Shown here: positions 33,410 through 48,900 of the stretch, in pieces | Numbering within the stretch: position 1 is the first letter of the stretch | How the letters are laid out: every line of letters starts with the position of its first letter | DNA from: Colletes latitarsis | Lineage: Eukaryota > Arthropoda > Insecta > Hymenoptera > Colletidae | Assembly: GCF_051014445.1 (NCBI RefSeq) | Contig: NW_027488369.1 | Span: 12,852,001 to 12,916,000, forward strand | Direction of reading: 5' to 3' | Length of the DNA: 64,000 bases | The notes under the pieces: generated by a model | What the model saw: the letters and a program-made list of their open reading frames with translations, nothing else | Database searches by the model: none | Told to the model about the DNA's origin: nothing | Made by a program: the position numbers and the translations under genes

Positions 33410-36400
33410 AACCTGGTTTCGATCAATATTTTAGAGGATAACGCAAGTTAGGTCTGGGCTGGGTCTAGGATTTGCCCTCATCAGGCTCTTACTTTCGCAT
33501 ATTTCTCATACTTCATGGCTAGATCCTGGGCTATTCCTGGATTGGATCACGTAGTAAAGTGGTACCACACTGAAACATTCAATGAAACCTGGTCTGGATA
33601 AATATTTTAGAGGATAACGCATCTTAGGTCTGGGTTAGGTCTAAGATTTGCCGTCATCAGGCTCACAGTTTAGCGTTTTTCACATACTTCTTGAACAGAT
33701 CCTGGGCTTTCTCCGGTATGGATCACGAAGTAGTGTGGTACCACGTTGAAACAGTCCATTAAACCTGGTTTCGCTCAATATTTTAGAGGATAACGCATGT
33801 TAGGTCTAGGTTAGGTCTGGGATTTGCTGTCATCAGGCACATTCTTTCGCATATTTCTCATACTTGATGGCTAGATCCTGGGCTTTTTCTGGATTGCATC
33901 ACCTAGTAATGTAGTACCATACTGAAACAGTCAATGAAACCTGGTTTCCATCAATATTTTAGAGGACAACGCATGTTAGGTCTAGGTAAGGCCTGAGATT
34001 TTCACTGATCAGACTCATACTTTCGCATTCTTCACATACTTGTTGAACGGATCCTGGGTTTTTTCTGGTTTTGATCACGTAGTAATGTGGTACCACACTG
34101 AAACATTCAATTAAACCTGGTCTTGATAAATATTTTAGAGAATAACGCATGTTAGGACTGGGTTAGGTCTAGGATTTGCCCTCATCGGGCTCATACTTTC
34201 GCATATTTCTCATACTTCATGGCTAGATCCTGGGCTATTTCTGGTTTGGATCACGTAGTAAAGTGGTACCACACTGAAACATTCAATGAAACCTGGTCTG
34301 GATAAATATTTTAGAGGATAACACATGTTAAGTCAAGGGTACGTCTAAGATTTGCCCTCATCAGGCACAGTTTCGCGTTTTTAACATACTGGTTCAACGG
34401 ATCCAGGGTTTTTTCTGGTTTGGTTCACGTAGTAATGTGGTACCACACTGAAACATTCAATTAAACCTGGTCTTGATAAATATTTTAGAGGATAACGCAT
34501 GTTAGGTTTGGGTTAGGTCTAGGATTTGCCCTCATCAGGCTCATACTTTAGCTTATTTCTCATACTTCATGGCTAGATCCTGGGCTGTTTCTGGATTGTA
34601 TCACGTAGTAATGTGGTACCACGCTGAAACAGTCGATTAAACCTGGTTTCGATCAATATTTTAGAGGATAACGCAAGTTAAGTCTGGGATAGGTCTGGGA
34701 TTTGACCTCATCAGACTCATACTTTCGCATTCTTCACATACTTGTTGAACGGATCCTGGGTTTTTTCTGGTTTGGATCACGTAGTAATGTGGGACCACAC
34801 TGAAGCAGTCAAGTAAACCTGGTTTCGATCAATATTTTAGAGAATAATTCATGTTAGGTCTAGGTTAGGTCTGGGATTTGCTCTCATCAGGCTCATTCTT
34901 CCGCATATTTCTCATACATGTTGAACAGATACTGGGTTTTTTCTGGTTTGGATCGCGTAGTAATGTGGGACCAGACTGAAACAATCAATTAAACCTGATC
35001 TTGATAAATATTTTAGAGGATAACGCACGTTAGGTCAGGGTTAGGTCTAGGATTTGCCCTCATCAGGCTCATACTTTCGCATATTTCTCATACTTCATGG
35101 CTAGATCCTGGGCTGTTTCTGGATTGTAACACGTAGTAAATTGGTACCACGCTGAAACAGTCAATTAAACCTGGTTTCGATCAATATTTTAGAGGACAAC
35201 GCATGTTAGGTCTAGGTTAGGCCTGGGATTTGCCCTCATCAGGGTCATACTGTCGCAGTTTTAACATACTCGTTGAACGGATCCAGGGTTTTTTCTGGTT
35301 TGGTTCACGTAGTAATGTGGTACCACACTGAAACATTCAATTAAACCTGGTCTTGATAAATATTTTAGAGGATAACGCATGTTAGGTTTGGGTTAGGTCT
35401 AGGATTTGCCCTCATCAGGCTCATACTTTCGCATAATTCTCATACTTCATGGCTAGATCCTGGGCTGTTTCTGGATTGTAACACGTAGTAATGTGGTACC
35501 ACGCTGAAACAGACAATTAAACCTGGTTTCGATCAATATTTTAGAGGATAACGCAAGTTAGGTCTGGGCTGGGTCTAGGATTTGCCCTCATCAGGCTCTT
35601 ACTTTCGCATATTTCTCATACTTCATGGCTAGATCCTGGGCTATTCCTGGATTGGATCACGTAGTAAAGTGGTACCACACTGAAACATTCAATGAAACCT
35701 GGTCTGGATAAATATTTTAGAGGATAACGCATCTTAGGTCTGGGTTAGGTCTAAGATTTGCCCTCATCAGGCTCACAGTTTAGCGTTTTTCACATACTTC
35801 TTGAACAGATCCTGGGCTTTCTCTGGTATGGATCACGAAGTAGTGTGGTACCACGTTGAAACAGTCCATTAAACCTGGTTTCGCTCAATATTTTAGAGGA
35901 TAACGCATGTTAGGTCTAGGTTAGGTCTGGGATTTGCTGTCATCAGGCACATTCTTTCGCATATTTCTCATACTTGATGGCTAGATCCTGGGCTTTTTCT
36001 GGATTGCATCACGTAGTAATGTAGTACCATACTGAAACAGTCAATGAAACCTGGTTTCCATCAATATTTTAGAGGACAACGCATGTTAGGTCTAGGTAAG
36101 GCCTGAGATTTTCACTGATCAGACTCATACTTTCGCATTCTTCACATACTTGTTGAACGGATCCTGGGTTTTTTCTGGTTTTGATCACGTAGTAATGTGG
36201 TACCACACTGAAACATTCAATTAAACCTGGTCTTGATAAATATTTTAGAGAATAACGCATGTTAGGACTGGGTTAGGTCTAGGATTTGCCCTCATCGGGC
36301 TCATACTTTCGCATATTTCTCATACTTCATGGCTAGATCCTGGGCTATTTCTGGTTTGGATCACGTAGTAAAGTGGTACCACACTGAAACATTCAATGAA

Positions 36401-37304
36401 ACCTGGTCTGGATAAATATTTTAGAGGATAACACATGTTAAGTCAAGGGTACGTCTAAGATTTGCCCTCATCAGGCACAGTTTCGCGTTTTTAACATACT
36501 GGTTCAACGGATCCAGGGTTTTTTCTGGTTTGGTTCACGTAGTAATGTGGTACCACACTGAAACATTCAATTAAACCTGGTCTTGATAAATATTTTAGAG
36601 AATAACGCATGTTAGGACTGGGTTAGGTCTAGGATTTGCCCTCATCAGGCTCATACTTTCGCTTATTTCTCATACTTCATGGCTAGATCCTGGGCTGTTT
36701 CTGGATTGTATCACGTAGTAATGTGGTACCACGCTGAAACAGTCGATTAAACCTGGTTTCGATCAATATTTTAGAGGATAACGCAAGTTAAGTCTGGGAT
36801 AGGTCTGGGATTTGACCTCATCAGACTCATACTTTCGCATTCTTCACATACTTGTTGAACGGATCCTGGGATTTTTCTGGTTTGGATCACGTAGTAATGT
36901 GGGACCACACTGAAGCAGTCAAGTAAACCTGGTTTCGATCAATATTTTAGAGAATAATTCATGTTAGGTCTAGGTTAGGTCTGGGATTTGCTCTCATCAG
37001 GCTCATTCTTCCGCATATTTCTCATACATGTTGAACAGATACTGGGTTTTTTCTGGTTTGGATCGCGTAGTAATGTGGGACCACACTGAAACAATCAATT
37101 AAACCTGATCTTGATAAATATTTTAGAGGATAACGCACGTTAGGTCAGGGTTAGGTCTAGGATTTGCCCTCATCAGGCTCATACTTTCGCATATTTCTCA
37201 TACTTCATGGCTAGATCCTGGGCTGTTTCTGGATTGTAACACGTAGTAAATTGGTACCACGCTGAAACAGTCAATAAAACCTGGTTTCGATCAATATTTT
37301 AGAG
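33410..37304. repeat. 12-monomer higher-order repeat in tandem (2110 bp)
   Basis: Sequence from about 33410 to 35194 recurs from about 35520 to 37304 with a constant 2110-bp offset. It shares variants such as GGTCTGGGCTGGGTCTAGG, AGTCAAGGGTACGTC and ACTGGTTCAACGG. The homology stops at 35194/37304, where the first copy continues with two additional monomers. A further copy starts near 41010. Confidence 0.85.
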
Positions 37305-38489
37305 GATAACGCAAGTTAGGTCTGGGATAGGTCTAGGATTTGCCCTCATCAGGCTCTTACTTTCGCATATTTCTCATACTTCATGGCTAGATCCTGGGCT
37401 ATTTCTGGATTGGATCACGTAGTAATGTGGTACCACACTGAAACAGTCAACTAAACCTGGTTTTGATCAATATTTTAGAGAATAATTCATTGTAGGTCTA
37501 GGTTAGGTCAGGGATTTGCTCCCATCAGGATCACTCTTTCGCATATTTCACATACTTCATGGCTAGATCCTGGGCTCTTTCTGGATTGTATCACATAGTA
37601 ATGTGGTACCACGCTCAAACAGTCGATTAAACCTGGTTTCGATCAATATTTTAGAGGATAACGCAAGTTAGGTCTGGAATAGGTCTGGGATTTGACCTCG
37701 TCAGACTCATACTTTCGCACCCTTCACATACTCGTTGAACAGATCCTGGGTTATTTTCTGGTTTGGATCACATAGTAATATGGTACCACACTGAAACAGT
37801 CGATTAAACCAGGTTTCGATCAATATTTTTGAGGATAACGCATGTTAGGTCTAGGTTAGACCTGGGATTTTCACTCATAAGACTCATACTTTCGCATTCT
37901 TCACATACTTGTTGAACGGACCCTGGGGTTTTTCTGGTTTGGATCACGTAGTAATGTGGGACCACACTGAAACAGTCAATTAAATCTGGTTTTGATCAAT
38001 ATTTTAGAGAATAATTCATGTTAGGTCTAGGTTAGGCCTGGGATTTTCACTCATCAGACTCATACTTTCGCATTCTTCACATACTTGTTGAACGGAGCCT
38101 GTGTTTTTTTTGGTTTGGATCACGTAGTATTGTGGGACCACACTGAAACAGTCAATTAAACCTGGTTTCGATCAATATTTTAGAGAATAATTCATGTTAG
38201 GTCTAGGTTAGGTCTGGGATTTGCTCTCATCAGGCTCATTCTTTCGCATATTTCTCATACTTGATGGCTAGATCCTGGTTTTTTTCGGGTTTGGATCACG
38301 TAGTAATGAAGTACAACACTGAAACAGTCAATTAAACCTGGTTTCCATCAATATTTTAGAGGATAACGCATGTTAGGTCTGGGTTAGGTCTAGGATTTGC
38401 CCTCATCAGGCTCATACTTTCGCATATTGCTCATACTTCATGGCTAGATCCTGGGCTGTTTCTGGATTGCATCACGTAGTAATGTGGTA

Positions 38490-39950
38490 CCACGCTGAAA
38501 CAGTCAATTAAACCTGATTTCGATCAATATTTTAGAGGATAACGCAAGTTAGGTCTGGGATAGGTCTAGGATTTGCCCTCATCAGGCTCTTACTTTCGCA
38601 TATTACTCATACTTCATGGCTAGATCCTGGGCTATTTCTGGATTGGATCACGTAGTAAAGTGGTACCACACTGAAACATTCAATGAAACCTGGTCTGGAT
38701 AAATATTTTAGAGGATAACGCATGTTAGGTCTAGGTTAGGCCTGGGATTTGACCTCATCAGACTCATACTTTCGCATTCTTCACATACTTGTTGAACGGA
38801 TTCTGGGTTTTTTCTGGTTTGGATCACGTAGTAGTGTGGTACCACACTGAAACAGTCCATTAAACCTGGTTTCGCTCAATATTTTAGAGCATAACGCATG
38901 TTACGTCTAGGTTAGGTCTGGGATTTGCTCTCATCAGGCTCATTCTTTCGCATATTTCTCATACTTGATGGCTAGATCCTGGGCTGTTTCTGGATTGCAT
39001 CACGTAGTAATGTGGTACCACGCTGAAACAGTCAATTAAACCTGATTTCGATCAATATTTTAGAGGATAACGCAAGTTAGGTCTGGGATAGGTCTAGGAT
39101 TTGCCCTCATCAGGCTCTTACTTTCGCATATTTCTCATACTTGATGGCTAGATCCTCGGCTGTTTCTGGATTGCATCACGTAGTAATGTGGTACCACGCT
39201 GAAACAGTCAATTAAACCTGATTTCGATCAATATTTTAGAGGATAACGCATGTTAGGTCAAGGTTAGGTCTAAGATTTGCCCTCATCAGGCTCACAGTTT
39301 CGCGTTTTTCACATACTTGTTGAACAGATCCTGGGTTTTTTCTGGTTTGGATCACGTAGTAATGTGGTACCACACTGAAACAGTCCATTAAACCTGGTTT
39401 CGCTCAATATTTTAGAGGATAACGCATGTTAGGTCTAGGTTAGGTCTGGCATTTGCTGTCATCAGGCTCATTCTTTCGCGCATTTCTCATACTTGATGGC
39501 TATATCCTGGGCTTTTTCTAGATTGCATCACGTAGTAATGTAGTACCACACTGTAACAGTCAATGAAACCAGGTTTCCATCAATATTTTAGAAGACAACG
39601 CAAGTTAGGTCTAGGTAAGGCCTGAGATTTTCACTGATCAGACTCATACTTTCGCATTCTTCACAAACTTGTTGAACGGATCCTCGGTTTTTTCTGGTTT
39701 GGATCACGTAGTAATGTGGTTCCACACTGAAACATTCAATTAAACCTGGTTTCCATCAATATCTTAGAGGACAACGCATGTTAGGTCTGGGATAGGTCTG
39801 GGATTTGCCCTCATCAGGCTCATACTTTCGTATATTTCTCATACTTCATGGCTAGATCCTGGGCTATTTCTGGATTGGATCACGTAGTAAAGTGGTACCA
39901 CACTGAAACATTCAATGAAACCTGGTCTGGATAAATATTTTAGAGGATAA
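38490..39950. repeat. Paralogue of the element 2 locus without the insertion (empty site)
   Basis: This segment matches the left flank of element 2 (about 22450-22740) and then, without interruption, its right flank (28749 to about 29945). It shares private variants such as GGATTCTGGG, AGAGCATAACGCATG and TTACGTCTAGG. The target equivalent is 38776-38789. Offsets of 16049 bp on the left and 10027 bp on the right differ by 6022, exactly the element length plus one 14-bp duplication. Confidence 0.9.
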
Positions 39951-42900
39951 CGCATCTTAGGTCTGGGTTAGGTCTAAGATTTGCCCTCATCAGGCTCACA
40001 GTTTAGCGTTTTTCACATACTTCTTGAACAGATCCTGGGCTTTCTCTGGTTTGGATCACGAAGTAGTGTGGTACCACGTTGAAACAGTCCATTAAACCTG
40101 GTTTCGCTCAATATTTTAGAGGATAACGCATGTTAGGTCTAGGTTAGGTCTGGGATTTGCTGTCATCAGGCTCATTCTTTCGCATATTTCTCATACTTGA
40201 TGGCTACATCCTGGGCTTTTTCTGGATTGCGTCACGTAGTAATGTAGTACCACACTGAAACAGTCAATGAAACCTGGTTTCCATCAATATTTTAGAGGAC
40301 AACGCAAGTTAGGTCTAGGTAAGGCCTGAGATTTTCACTGATCAGACTCATACTTTCGCATTCTTCACATACTTGTTGAACGGATCCTGGGTTTTTTCTG
40401 GTTTTGATCACGTAGTAATGAGGTACCACAATGAAACATTCAATTAAACCTGGTCTTGATAAAAATTTTACAGAATAACGCATGTTAGGTCTGGGTTAGT
40501 TCTAGGATTTGCCCTCATCAGGCTCATACTTTCGCATATTTCTCATACTTCATCGCTAGATCCTGGGCTATTTCTGGATTGGATCACGTAGTAATGTGGT
40601 ACCACACTGAAACAGTCAACTAAACCTGGTTTCGATCAATATTTTAGAGAATAATTCATGTTAGGTCTAGGTTAGGTCTGGGATTTGCTCTCATCAGGCT
40701 CATTCTTTCGCATATTTTTCATACATGTAGAACAGATCCTGGGTTTTTTCTGTTCTGGATCACGTAGTAATGAAGGTCAACACTGAAACAGTCAATTAAA
40801 CCTGGTTTCCATCAATATTTTACAGAATAACGCATGTTAGGTCTGGGTTAGGTCTAGGATTTGCCCTCATCAGGCTCATACTTTCGCATATTGCTCATAC
40901 TTCATGGCTAGATCCAGGGCTGTTTCTGGATTGTAACACGGAGTAATGTGGTACCACGCTGAAACAGTCAATTAAACCTGGTTTCGATCAATATTTTAGA
41001 GGATAACGCAAGTTAGGTCTGGGCTGGGCCTAGGATTTGCCCTCACCAGGCTCTTACTTTCGCATATTTCTCATACTTGATGGCTAGATCCTGGGCTATT
41101 CCTGGATTGGATCACGTAGTAAAGTGGTACCACACTGAAACATTCAATGAAACCTGGTCTGGATAAATATTTTAGAGGATAACGCATCTTAGGTCTGGGT
41201 TAGGTCCAAGATTTGCCCTCATCAGGCTCACAGTTTAGCGTTTTTCACATACTTCTTGAACAGATCCTGGGCTTTCTCTGGTTTGGATCACGAAGTAGTG
41301 TGGTACCACGTTGAAACAGTCCATTAAACCTGGTTTCGCTCAATATTTTAGAGGATAACGCATGTTAGGTCTAGGTTAGGTCTGGGATTTGCTGTCATCA
41401 GGCTCATTCTTTCGCATATTTCTCATACTTGATGGCTAGATCCTGGGCTTTTTCTGGATTGCATCACGTAGTAATGTAGTACCATACTGAAACAGTCAAT
41501 GAAACCTGGTTTCCATCAATATTTTAGAGGACAACGCATGTTAGGTCTAGGTAAGGCCTGAGATTTTCACTGATCAGACTCATACTTTCGCATTCTTCAC
41601 ATACTTGTTGAACGGATCCTGGGTTTTTTCTGGTTTTGATCACGTAGTAATGTGGTACCACACTGAAACATTCAATTAAACCTGGTCTTGATAAATATTT
41701 TAGAGAATAACGCATGTTAGGACTGGGTTAGGTCTAGGATTTGCCCTCATCGGGCTCATACTTTCGCATATTTCTCATACTTCATGGCTAGATCCTGGGC
41801 TATTTCTGGTTTGGATCACGTAGTAGAGTGGTACCACACTGAAACATTCAATGAAACCTGGTCTGGATAAATATTTTAGAGGATAACACATGTTAAGTCA
41901 AGGGTACGTCTAAGATTTGCCCTCATCAGGCACAGTTTCGCGTTTTTAACATACTGGTTCAACGGATCCAGGGTTTTTTCTGGTTTGGTTCACGTAGTAA
42001 TGTAGTACCACACTGAAACATTCAATTAAACCTGGTCTTGATAAATATTTTAGAGGATAACGCATGTTAGGTTTGGGATAGGTCTGGGATTTGACCTCAT
42101 CAGACTCATACTTTCGCATTCTTCACATACTTGTTGAACGGATCCTGGGTTTTTTCTGGTTTGGATCACGTAGTAATGTGGGACCACACTGAAGCAGTCA
42201 AGTAAACCTGGTTTCGATCAATATTTTAGAGAATAATTCATGTTAGGTCTAGGTTAGGTCTGGGATTTGCTCTCATCAGGCTCATTCTTTCGCATATTTC
42301 TCATACATGTTGAACAGATACTGGGTTTTTTCTGGTTTGGATCACGTAGTAATGTGGGACCACACTGAAACAATCAATTAAACCTGATCTTGATAAATAT
42401 TTTAGAGGATAACGCACGTTAGGTCAGGGTTAGGTCTAGGATTTGCCCTCATCAGGCTCATACTTTCGCATATTTCTCATACTTCATGGCTAGATCCTGG
42501 GCTGTTTCTGGATTGTAACACGTAGTAATTTGGTACCACGCTGAAACAGTCAATTAAACCTGGTTTCGATCAATATTTTAGAGGATAACGCAAGTTAGGT
42601 CTGGGATAGGTCTAGGATTTGCCCTCATCAGGCTCTTACTTTCGCATATTTCTCATACTTCATGGCTAGATCCTGGGCTATTGCTGGATTGGATCACGTA
42701 GTAAAGTGGTACCACACTGAAACATTCAATGAAACCTGGTCTGGATAGATATTTTAGAGGATAACGCATGTTAGGTCAAGGTTAGGTCTAAGATTTGCCC
42801 TCATCAGGCTCACAGTTTCGCGTTTTTCACATACTTGTTGAACAGATCCTGGGTTTTTTCTGGTTTGGATCACGTAGTAATGTGGTACCACACTGAAACA

Positions 42901-45900
42901 GTCCATTAAACCAGGTTTCGCTCTATATTTTAGAGGATAACGCATGTTAGGTCTAGGTTAGGTCTGGGATTTGCTGTCATCAGGCTCATTCTTTCGCATA
43001 TTTTTCATACTTGATAGCTAGATCCTGGGCTTTTTCTAGATTGCATCACGTAGTAATGTAGTACCACACTGTAACAGTCAATGAAACCAGGTGTCCATCA
43101 ATATTTTAGAAGACAACGCAAGTTAGGTCTAGGTAAGGCCTGAGATTTTCACTGATCAGACTCATACTTTCGCATTCTTCACATACTTGTTGAACGGATC
43201 CTCGGTTTTTTCTGGTTTGGATCACGTAGTAATGCGGTTCCGCACCGAAACATTCAATTAAACCTGGTTTCCATCAATATCTTAGAGGACAACGCATGTT
43301 AGGTCTGGGATAGGTCTGGGATTTGCCCTCATCAGGCTCATACTTTCGCATATTTCTCATACTTCATGGCTAGATCCTGGGCTATTTCTGGATTGGATCA
43401 CGTAGTAAAGTGGTACCACACTGAAACATTCAATGAAACCTGGTCTGGATAAATATTTTAGAGGATAACGCATCTTAGGTCTGGGTTAGGTCTAAGATTT
43501 GCCCTCATCAGGCTCACAGTTTAGCGTTTTTCACATACTTGTTGAACAGATCCTGGGTTTTTTCTGGTTTGGATCACGAAGTAGTGTGGTACCACACTGA
43601 AACAGTCCATTAAACCTGGTTTCGCTCAATATTTTAGAGGATAATGCATGTTAGGTCTAGGTTAGGTCTGGGATTTGCTCTCATCAGGCTCATTCTTTCG
43701 CATATTTCTCATACTTGATGGCTACATCCTGGGCTTTTTCTGGATTGCGTCACGTAGTAATGTAGTACCACACTGAAACAGTCAATGAAACCTGGTTTCC
43801 ATCAATATTTTAGAGGACAACGCAAGCTAGGTCTAGGTAAGGCCTGAGATTTTCACTGATCAGACTCATACTTTCGCATTCTTCACATACTTGTTGAACG
43901 GATCCTGGGTTTTTTCTGGTTTTGATCACGTAGTAATGAGGTACCACAATGAAACATTCAATTAAACCTGGTCTTGATAAAAATTTTACAGAATAACGCA
44001 TGTTAGGTCTGGGTTAGGTCTTGGATTTGCCCTCATCAGGCTCATACTTTCGCATATTTCTCATACTTCATGGCTAGATCCTGGGCTATTTCTGGATTGG
44101 ATCACGTAGTAATGTGGTACCACACTGAAACAGTCAATTAAACCTGGTTTCGATCAATATTTTAGAGAATAATTCATGTTAGATCTAGGTTAGGTCTGGG
44201 ATTTGCTCTCATCAGGCTCATTCTTTCGCATATTTTTCATACATGTAGAACAGATCCTGGGTTTTTTCTGTTCTGGATCACGTAGTAATGAAGGTCAACA
44301 CTGAAACAGTCAATTAAACCTGGTTTCCATCAATATTTTACAGAATAACGCATGTTAGGTCTGGGTTAGGTCTAGGATTTGCCCTCATCAGGCTCATACT
44401 TTCGCATATTGCTCATACTTCATGGCTAGATCCAGGGCTGTTTCTGGATTGTAACACGTAGTAATTTGGTACCACGCTGAAACAGTCAATTAAACCTGGT
44501 TTCGATCAATATTTTAGAGGATAACGCAAGTTAGGTCTGGGATAGGTCTAGGATTTGCCCTCATCAGGCTCCTACTTTCGCATATTTCTCATACTTCATG
44601 GCTAGATCCTGGGCTATTGCTGGATTGGATCACGTAGTAAAGTGGTACCACACTGAAACATTCAATGAAACCTGGTCTGGATAGATATTTTAGAGGATAA
44701 CGCATGTTAGGTCAAGGTTAGGTCTAAGATTTGCCCTCATCAGGCTCACAGTTTCGCGTTTTTCACATACTTGTTGAACAGATCCTGGGTTTTTTCTGGT
44801 TTGGATCACGTAGCAATGTGGTACCACACTGAAACAGTCCATTAAACCAGGTTTCGCTCTATATTTTAGAGGATAACGCATGTTAGGTCTAGGTTAGGTC
44901 TGGGATTTGCTGTCATCAGGCTCATTCTTTCGCATATTTCTCATACTTGATGGCTAGATCCTGGGCTTTTTCTAGATTGCATCACGTAGTAATGTAGTAC
45001 CACACTGTAACAGTCAATGAAACCAGGTGTCCATCAATATTTTAGAAGACAACGCAAGTTTGGTCTAGGTAAGGCCTGAGATTTTCACTGATCAGACTCA
45101 TACTTTCGCATTCTTCACATACTTGTTGAACGGATCCTCGGTTTTTTCTGGTTTGGATCACGTAGTAATGCGGTTCCACACCGAAACATTCAATTAAACC
45201 TGGTTTCCATCAATATCTTAGAGGACAACGCATGTTAGGTCTGGGATAGGTCTGGGATTTGCTCTCATCAGGCTCATTCTTTCGCATATTTCTCATACTT
45301 GATGGCTACATCCTGGGCTTTTTCTGGATTGCGTCACGTAGTAATGTAGTACCACACTGAAACAGTCAATGAAACCTGGTTTCCATCAATATTTTAGAGG
45401 ACAACGCAAGCTAGGTCTAGGTAAGGCCTGAGATTTTCACTGATCAGACTCATACTTTCGCATTCTTCACATACTTGTTGGACGGATCCTGGGTTTTTTC
45501 TGGTTTTGATCACGTAGTAATGAGGTACCACAATGAAACATTCAATTAAACCTGGTCTTGATAAAAATTTTACAGAATAACGCATGTTAGGTCTGGGTTA
45601 GGTCTAGGATTTGCCCTCATCAGGCTCACACTTTCGCATATTTCTCATACTTCATGGCTAGATCCAGGGCTATTTCTGGATTGGATCACGTAGTAATGTG
45701 GTACCACACTGAAACAGTCAATTAAACCTGGTTTCGATCAATATTTTAGAGAATAATTCATGTTAGGTCTAGGTTAGGTCTGGGATTTGCTCTCATCAGG
45801 CTCATTCTTTCGCATATTTTTCATACATGTAGAACAGATCCTGGGTTTTTTCTGTTTTGGATCACGTAGTAATGAAGGTCAACACTGAAACAGTCAATTA

Positions 45901-48900
45901 AACCTGGTTTCCATCAATATTTTACAGAATAACGCATGTTAGGTCTGGGTTAGGTCTACGATTTGCCCTCATCGGGCTCATACTTTCGCATATTTCTCAT
46001 ACTTCATGGCTAGATCCTGGGCTATTTCTGGTTTGGATCACGTAGTAAAGTGGTACCACACTGAAACATTCAATGAAACCTGGTCTGGATAAATATTTTA
46101 GAGGATAACACATGTTAAGTCAAGGGTACGTCTAAGATTTGCCCTCATCAGGCACAGTTTCCCGTTTTTAACATACTGGTTCAACGGATCCAGGGTTTTT
46201 TCTGGTTTGGTTCACGTAGTAATGTGGTACCACACTGAAACATTCAATTAAACCTGGTATCGATCAATATTTTAGAGAATAATTCATGTTAGGTCTAGGT
46301 TAGGTCTGGGATTTGCTCTCATCAGGCTCATTCTTTCGCATATTTTTCATACATGTAAGACAGATCCTGGGTTTTTTCTGTTTTGGATCACGTAGTAATG
46401 AAGGTCAACACTGAAACAGTCAATTAAAACTGGTTCCAATCAATATTTTACAGAATAACGCATGTTAGGTCTGGGTTAGGTCTAGGATTTGCCCTCATCG
46501 GGCTCATACTTTCGCATATTTCTCATACTTCATGGCTAGATCCTGGGCTGTTTCTGGATTGTAACAAGTAATAATTTGGTACCACGCTGAAACAGTCAAT
46601 TAAACCTGGTTTCGATCAATATTTTAGAGGATAACGCAAGTTAGGTCTGGGATAGGTCTAGGATTTGCCCTCATCAGGTTCTTACTTTCGCATATTTCTC
46701 ATACTTCATGGCTAGATCCTGGGCTATTGCTGGATTGGATCACGTAGTAAAGTGGTACCACACTGAAACATTCAATGAAACCTGGTCTGGATAGATATTT
46801 TAGAGGATAACGCATGTTAGGTCAAGGTTAGGTCTAAGATTTGCCCTCATCAGGCTCACAGTTTCGCGTTTTTCACATACTTGTTGAACAGATCCTGGGT
46901 TTTTTCTGGTTTGGATCACGTAGCAATGTGGTACCACACTGAAACAGTCCATTAAACCTGGTTTCGCTCTATATTTTAGAGGATAACGCATGTTAGGTCT
47001 AGGTTAGGTCTGGGATTTGCTGTCATCAGGCTCATTCTTTCGCATATTTCTCATACTTGATGGCTAGATCCTGGGCTTTTTCTAGTTTGCATCACGTAGT
47101 AATGTAGTACCACACTGTAACAGTCAATGAAACCAGGTGTCCATCAATATTTTAGAAGACAACGCTAGTTAGGTCTAGGTAAGGCCTGAGATTTTCACTG
47201 ATCAGACTCATACTTTCGCATTCTTCACATACTTGTTGAACGGATCCTCGGTTTTTTCTGGTTTGGATCACGTAGTAATGTGGTTCCACACCGAAACATT
47301 CAATTAAACCTGGTTTCCATCAATATCTTAGAGGACAACGCATGTTAGGTCTGGGATAGGTCTGGGATTTGCCCTCATCAGGCTCATACTTTCGCATATT
47401 TCTCATACTTCATGGCTAGATCCTGGGCTATTTCTGGATTGGATCACGTAGTAAAGTGGTACCACACTGAAACATTCAATGAAACCTGGTCTGGATAAAT
47501 ATTTTAGAGGATAACGCATCTTAGGTCTGGGTTAGGTCTAAGATTTGCCCTCATCAGGCTCACAGTTTAGCGTTTTTCACATACTTGTTGAACAGATCCT
47601 GGGTTTTTTCTGGTTTGGATCACGAAGTAGTGTGGTACCACACTGAAACAGTCCATTAAACCTGGTTTCGCTCAATATTTTAGAGGATAATGCATGTTAG
47701 GTCTAGGTTAGGTCTGGGATTTGCTCTCATCAGGCTCATTCTTTCGCATATTTCTCATACTTGATGGCTACATCCTGGGCTTTTTCTGGATTGCGTCACG
47801 TAGTAATGTAGTACCACACTGAAACAGTCAATGAAACCTGGTTTCCATCAATATTTTAGAGGACAACGCAAGTTAGGTCTAGGTAAGGCCTGAGATTTTC
47901 ACTGATCAGACTCATACTTTCGCATTCTTCACATACTTGTTGAACGGATCCTGGGTTTTTTCTGGTTTTGATCACGTAGTAATGAGGTACCACAATGAAA
48001 CATTCAATTAAACCTGGTCTTGATAAAAATTTTACAGAATAACGTATGTTAGGTCTGGGTTAGGTCTAGGATTTGCCCTCATCAGGCTCATACTTTCGCA
48101 TATTTCTCATACTTCATGGCTAGATCCTGGGCTATTTCTGGATTGGATCACGTAGTAATGTGGTACCACACTGAAACAGTCAATTAAACCTGGTTTCGAT
48201 CAATATTTTAGAGAATAATTCATGTTAGGTCTAGGTTAGGTCTGGGATTTGCTCTCATCAGGCTCATTCTTTCGCATATTTTTCATACATGTAGAACAGA
48301 TCCTGGGTTTTTTCTGTTTTGGATCACGTAGTAATGAAGGTCAACACTGAAACAGTCAATTAAACCTGGTTTCCATCAATATTTTACAGAATAACGCATG
48401 TTAGGTCTGGGTTAGGTCTAGGATTTGCCCTCATCAGGCTCATACTTTCGCATATTTCTCATACTTCATGGCTAGATGCTGGGCTTTTTCTGGATTGCAT
48501 CACGTAGTAATGAAGTACAACACTGAAACAGTCAATTAAACCTGGTTTCGATCAATATTTTAGAGAATAATTCATGTTAGGTCTAGGTTAGGTCTGGGAT
48601 TTGCTCTCATCAGGCTCATTCTTTCGCATATTTCTCATACTTGATGGCTAGATCCTGGGCTTTTTCTGGATTGCATCACGTAGTAATGAAGTACAACACT
48701 GAAACAGTCAATTAAACCTGGTTTCGATCAATATTTTAGAGAATAATTCATGTTAGGTCTAGGTTAGGTCTGGGATTTGCACTCATCAGGCTCATTCTTT
48801 CGCATATTTCTCATACTTGATGGCTAGATCCTGGGCTTTTTCTGGATTGCATCACGTAGTAATGAAGTACAACACTGAAACAGTCAATTAAACCTGGTTT

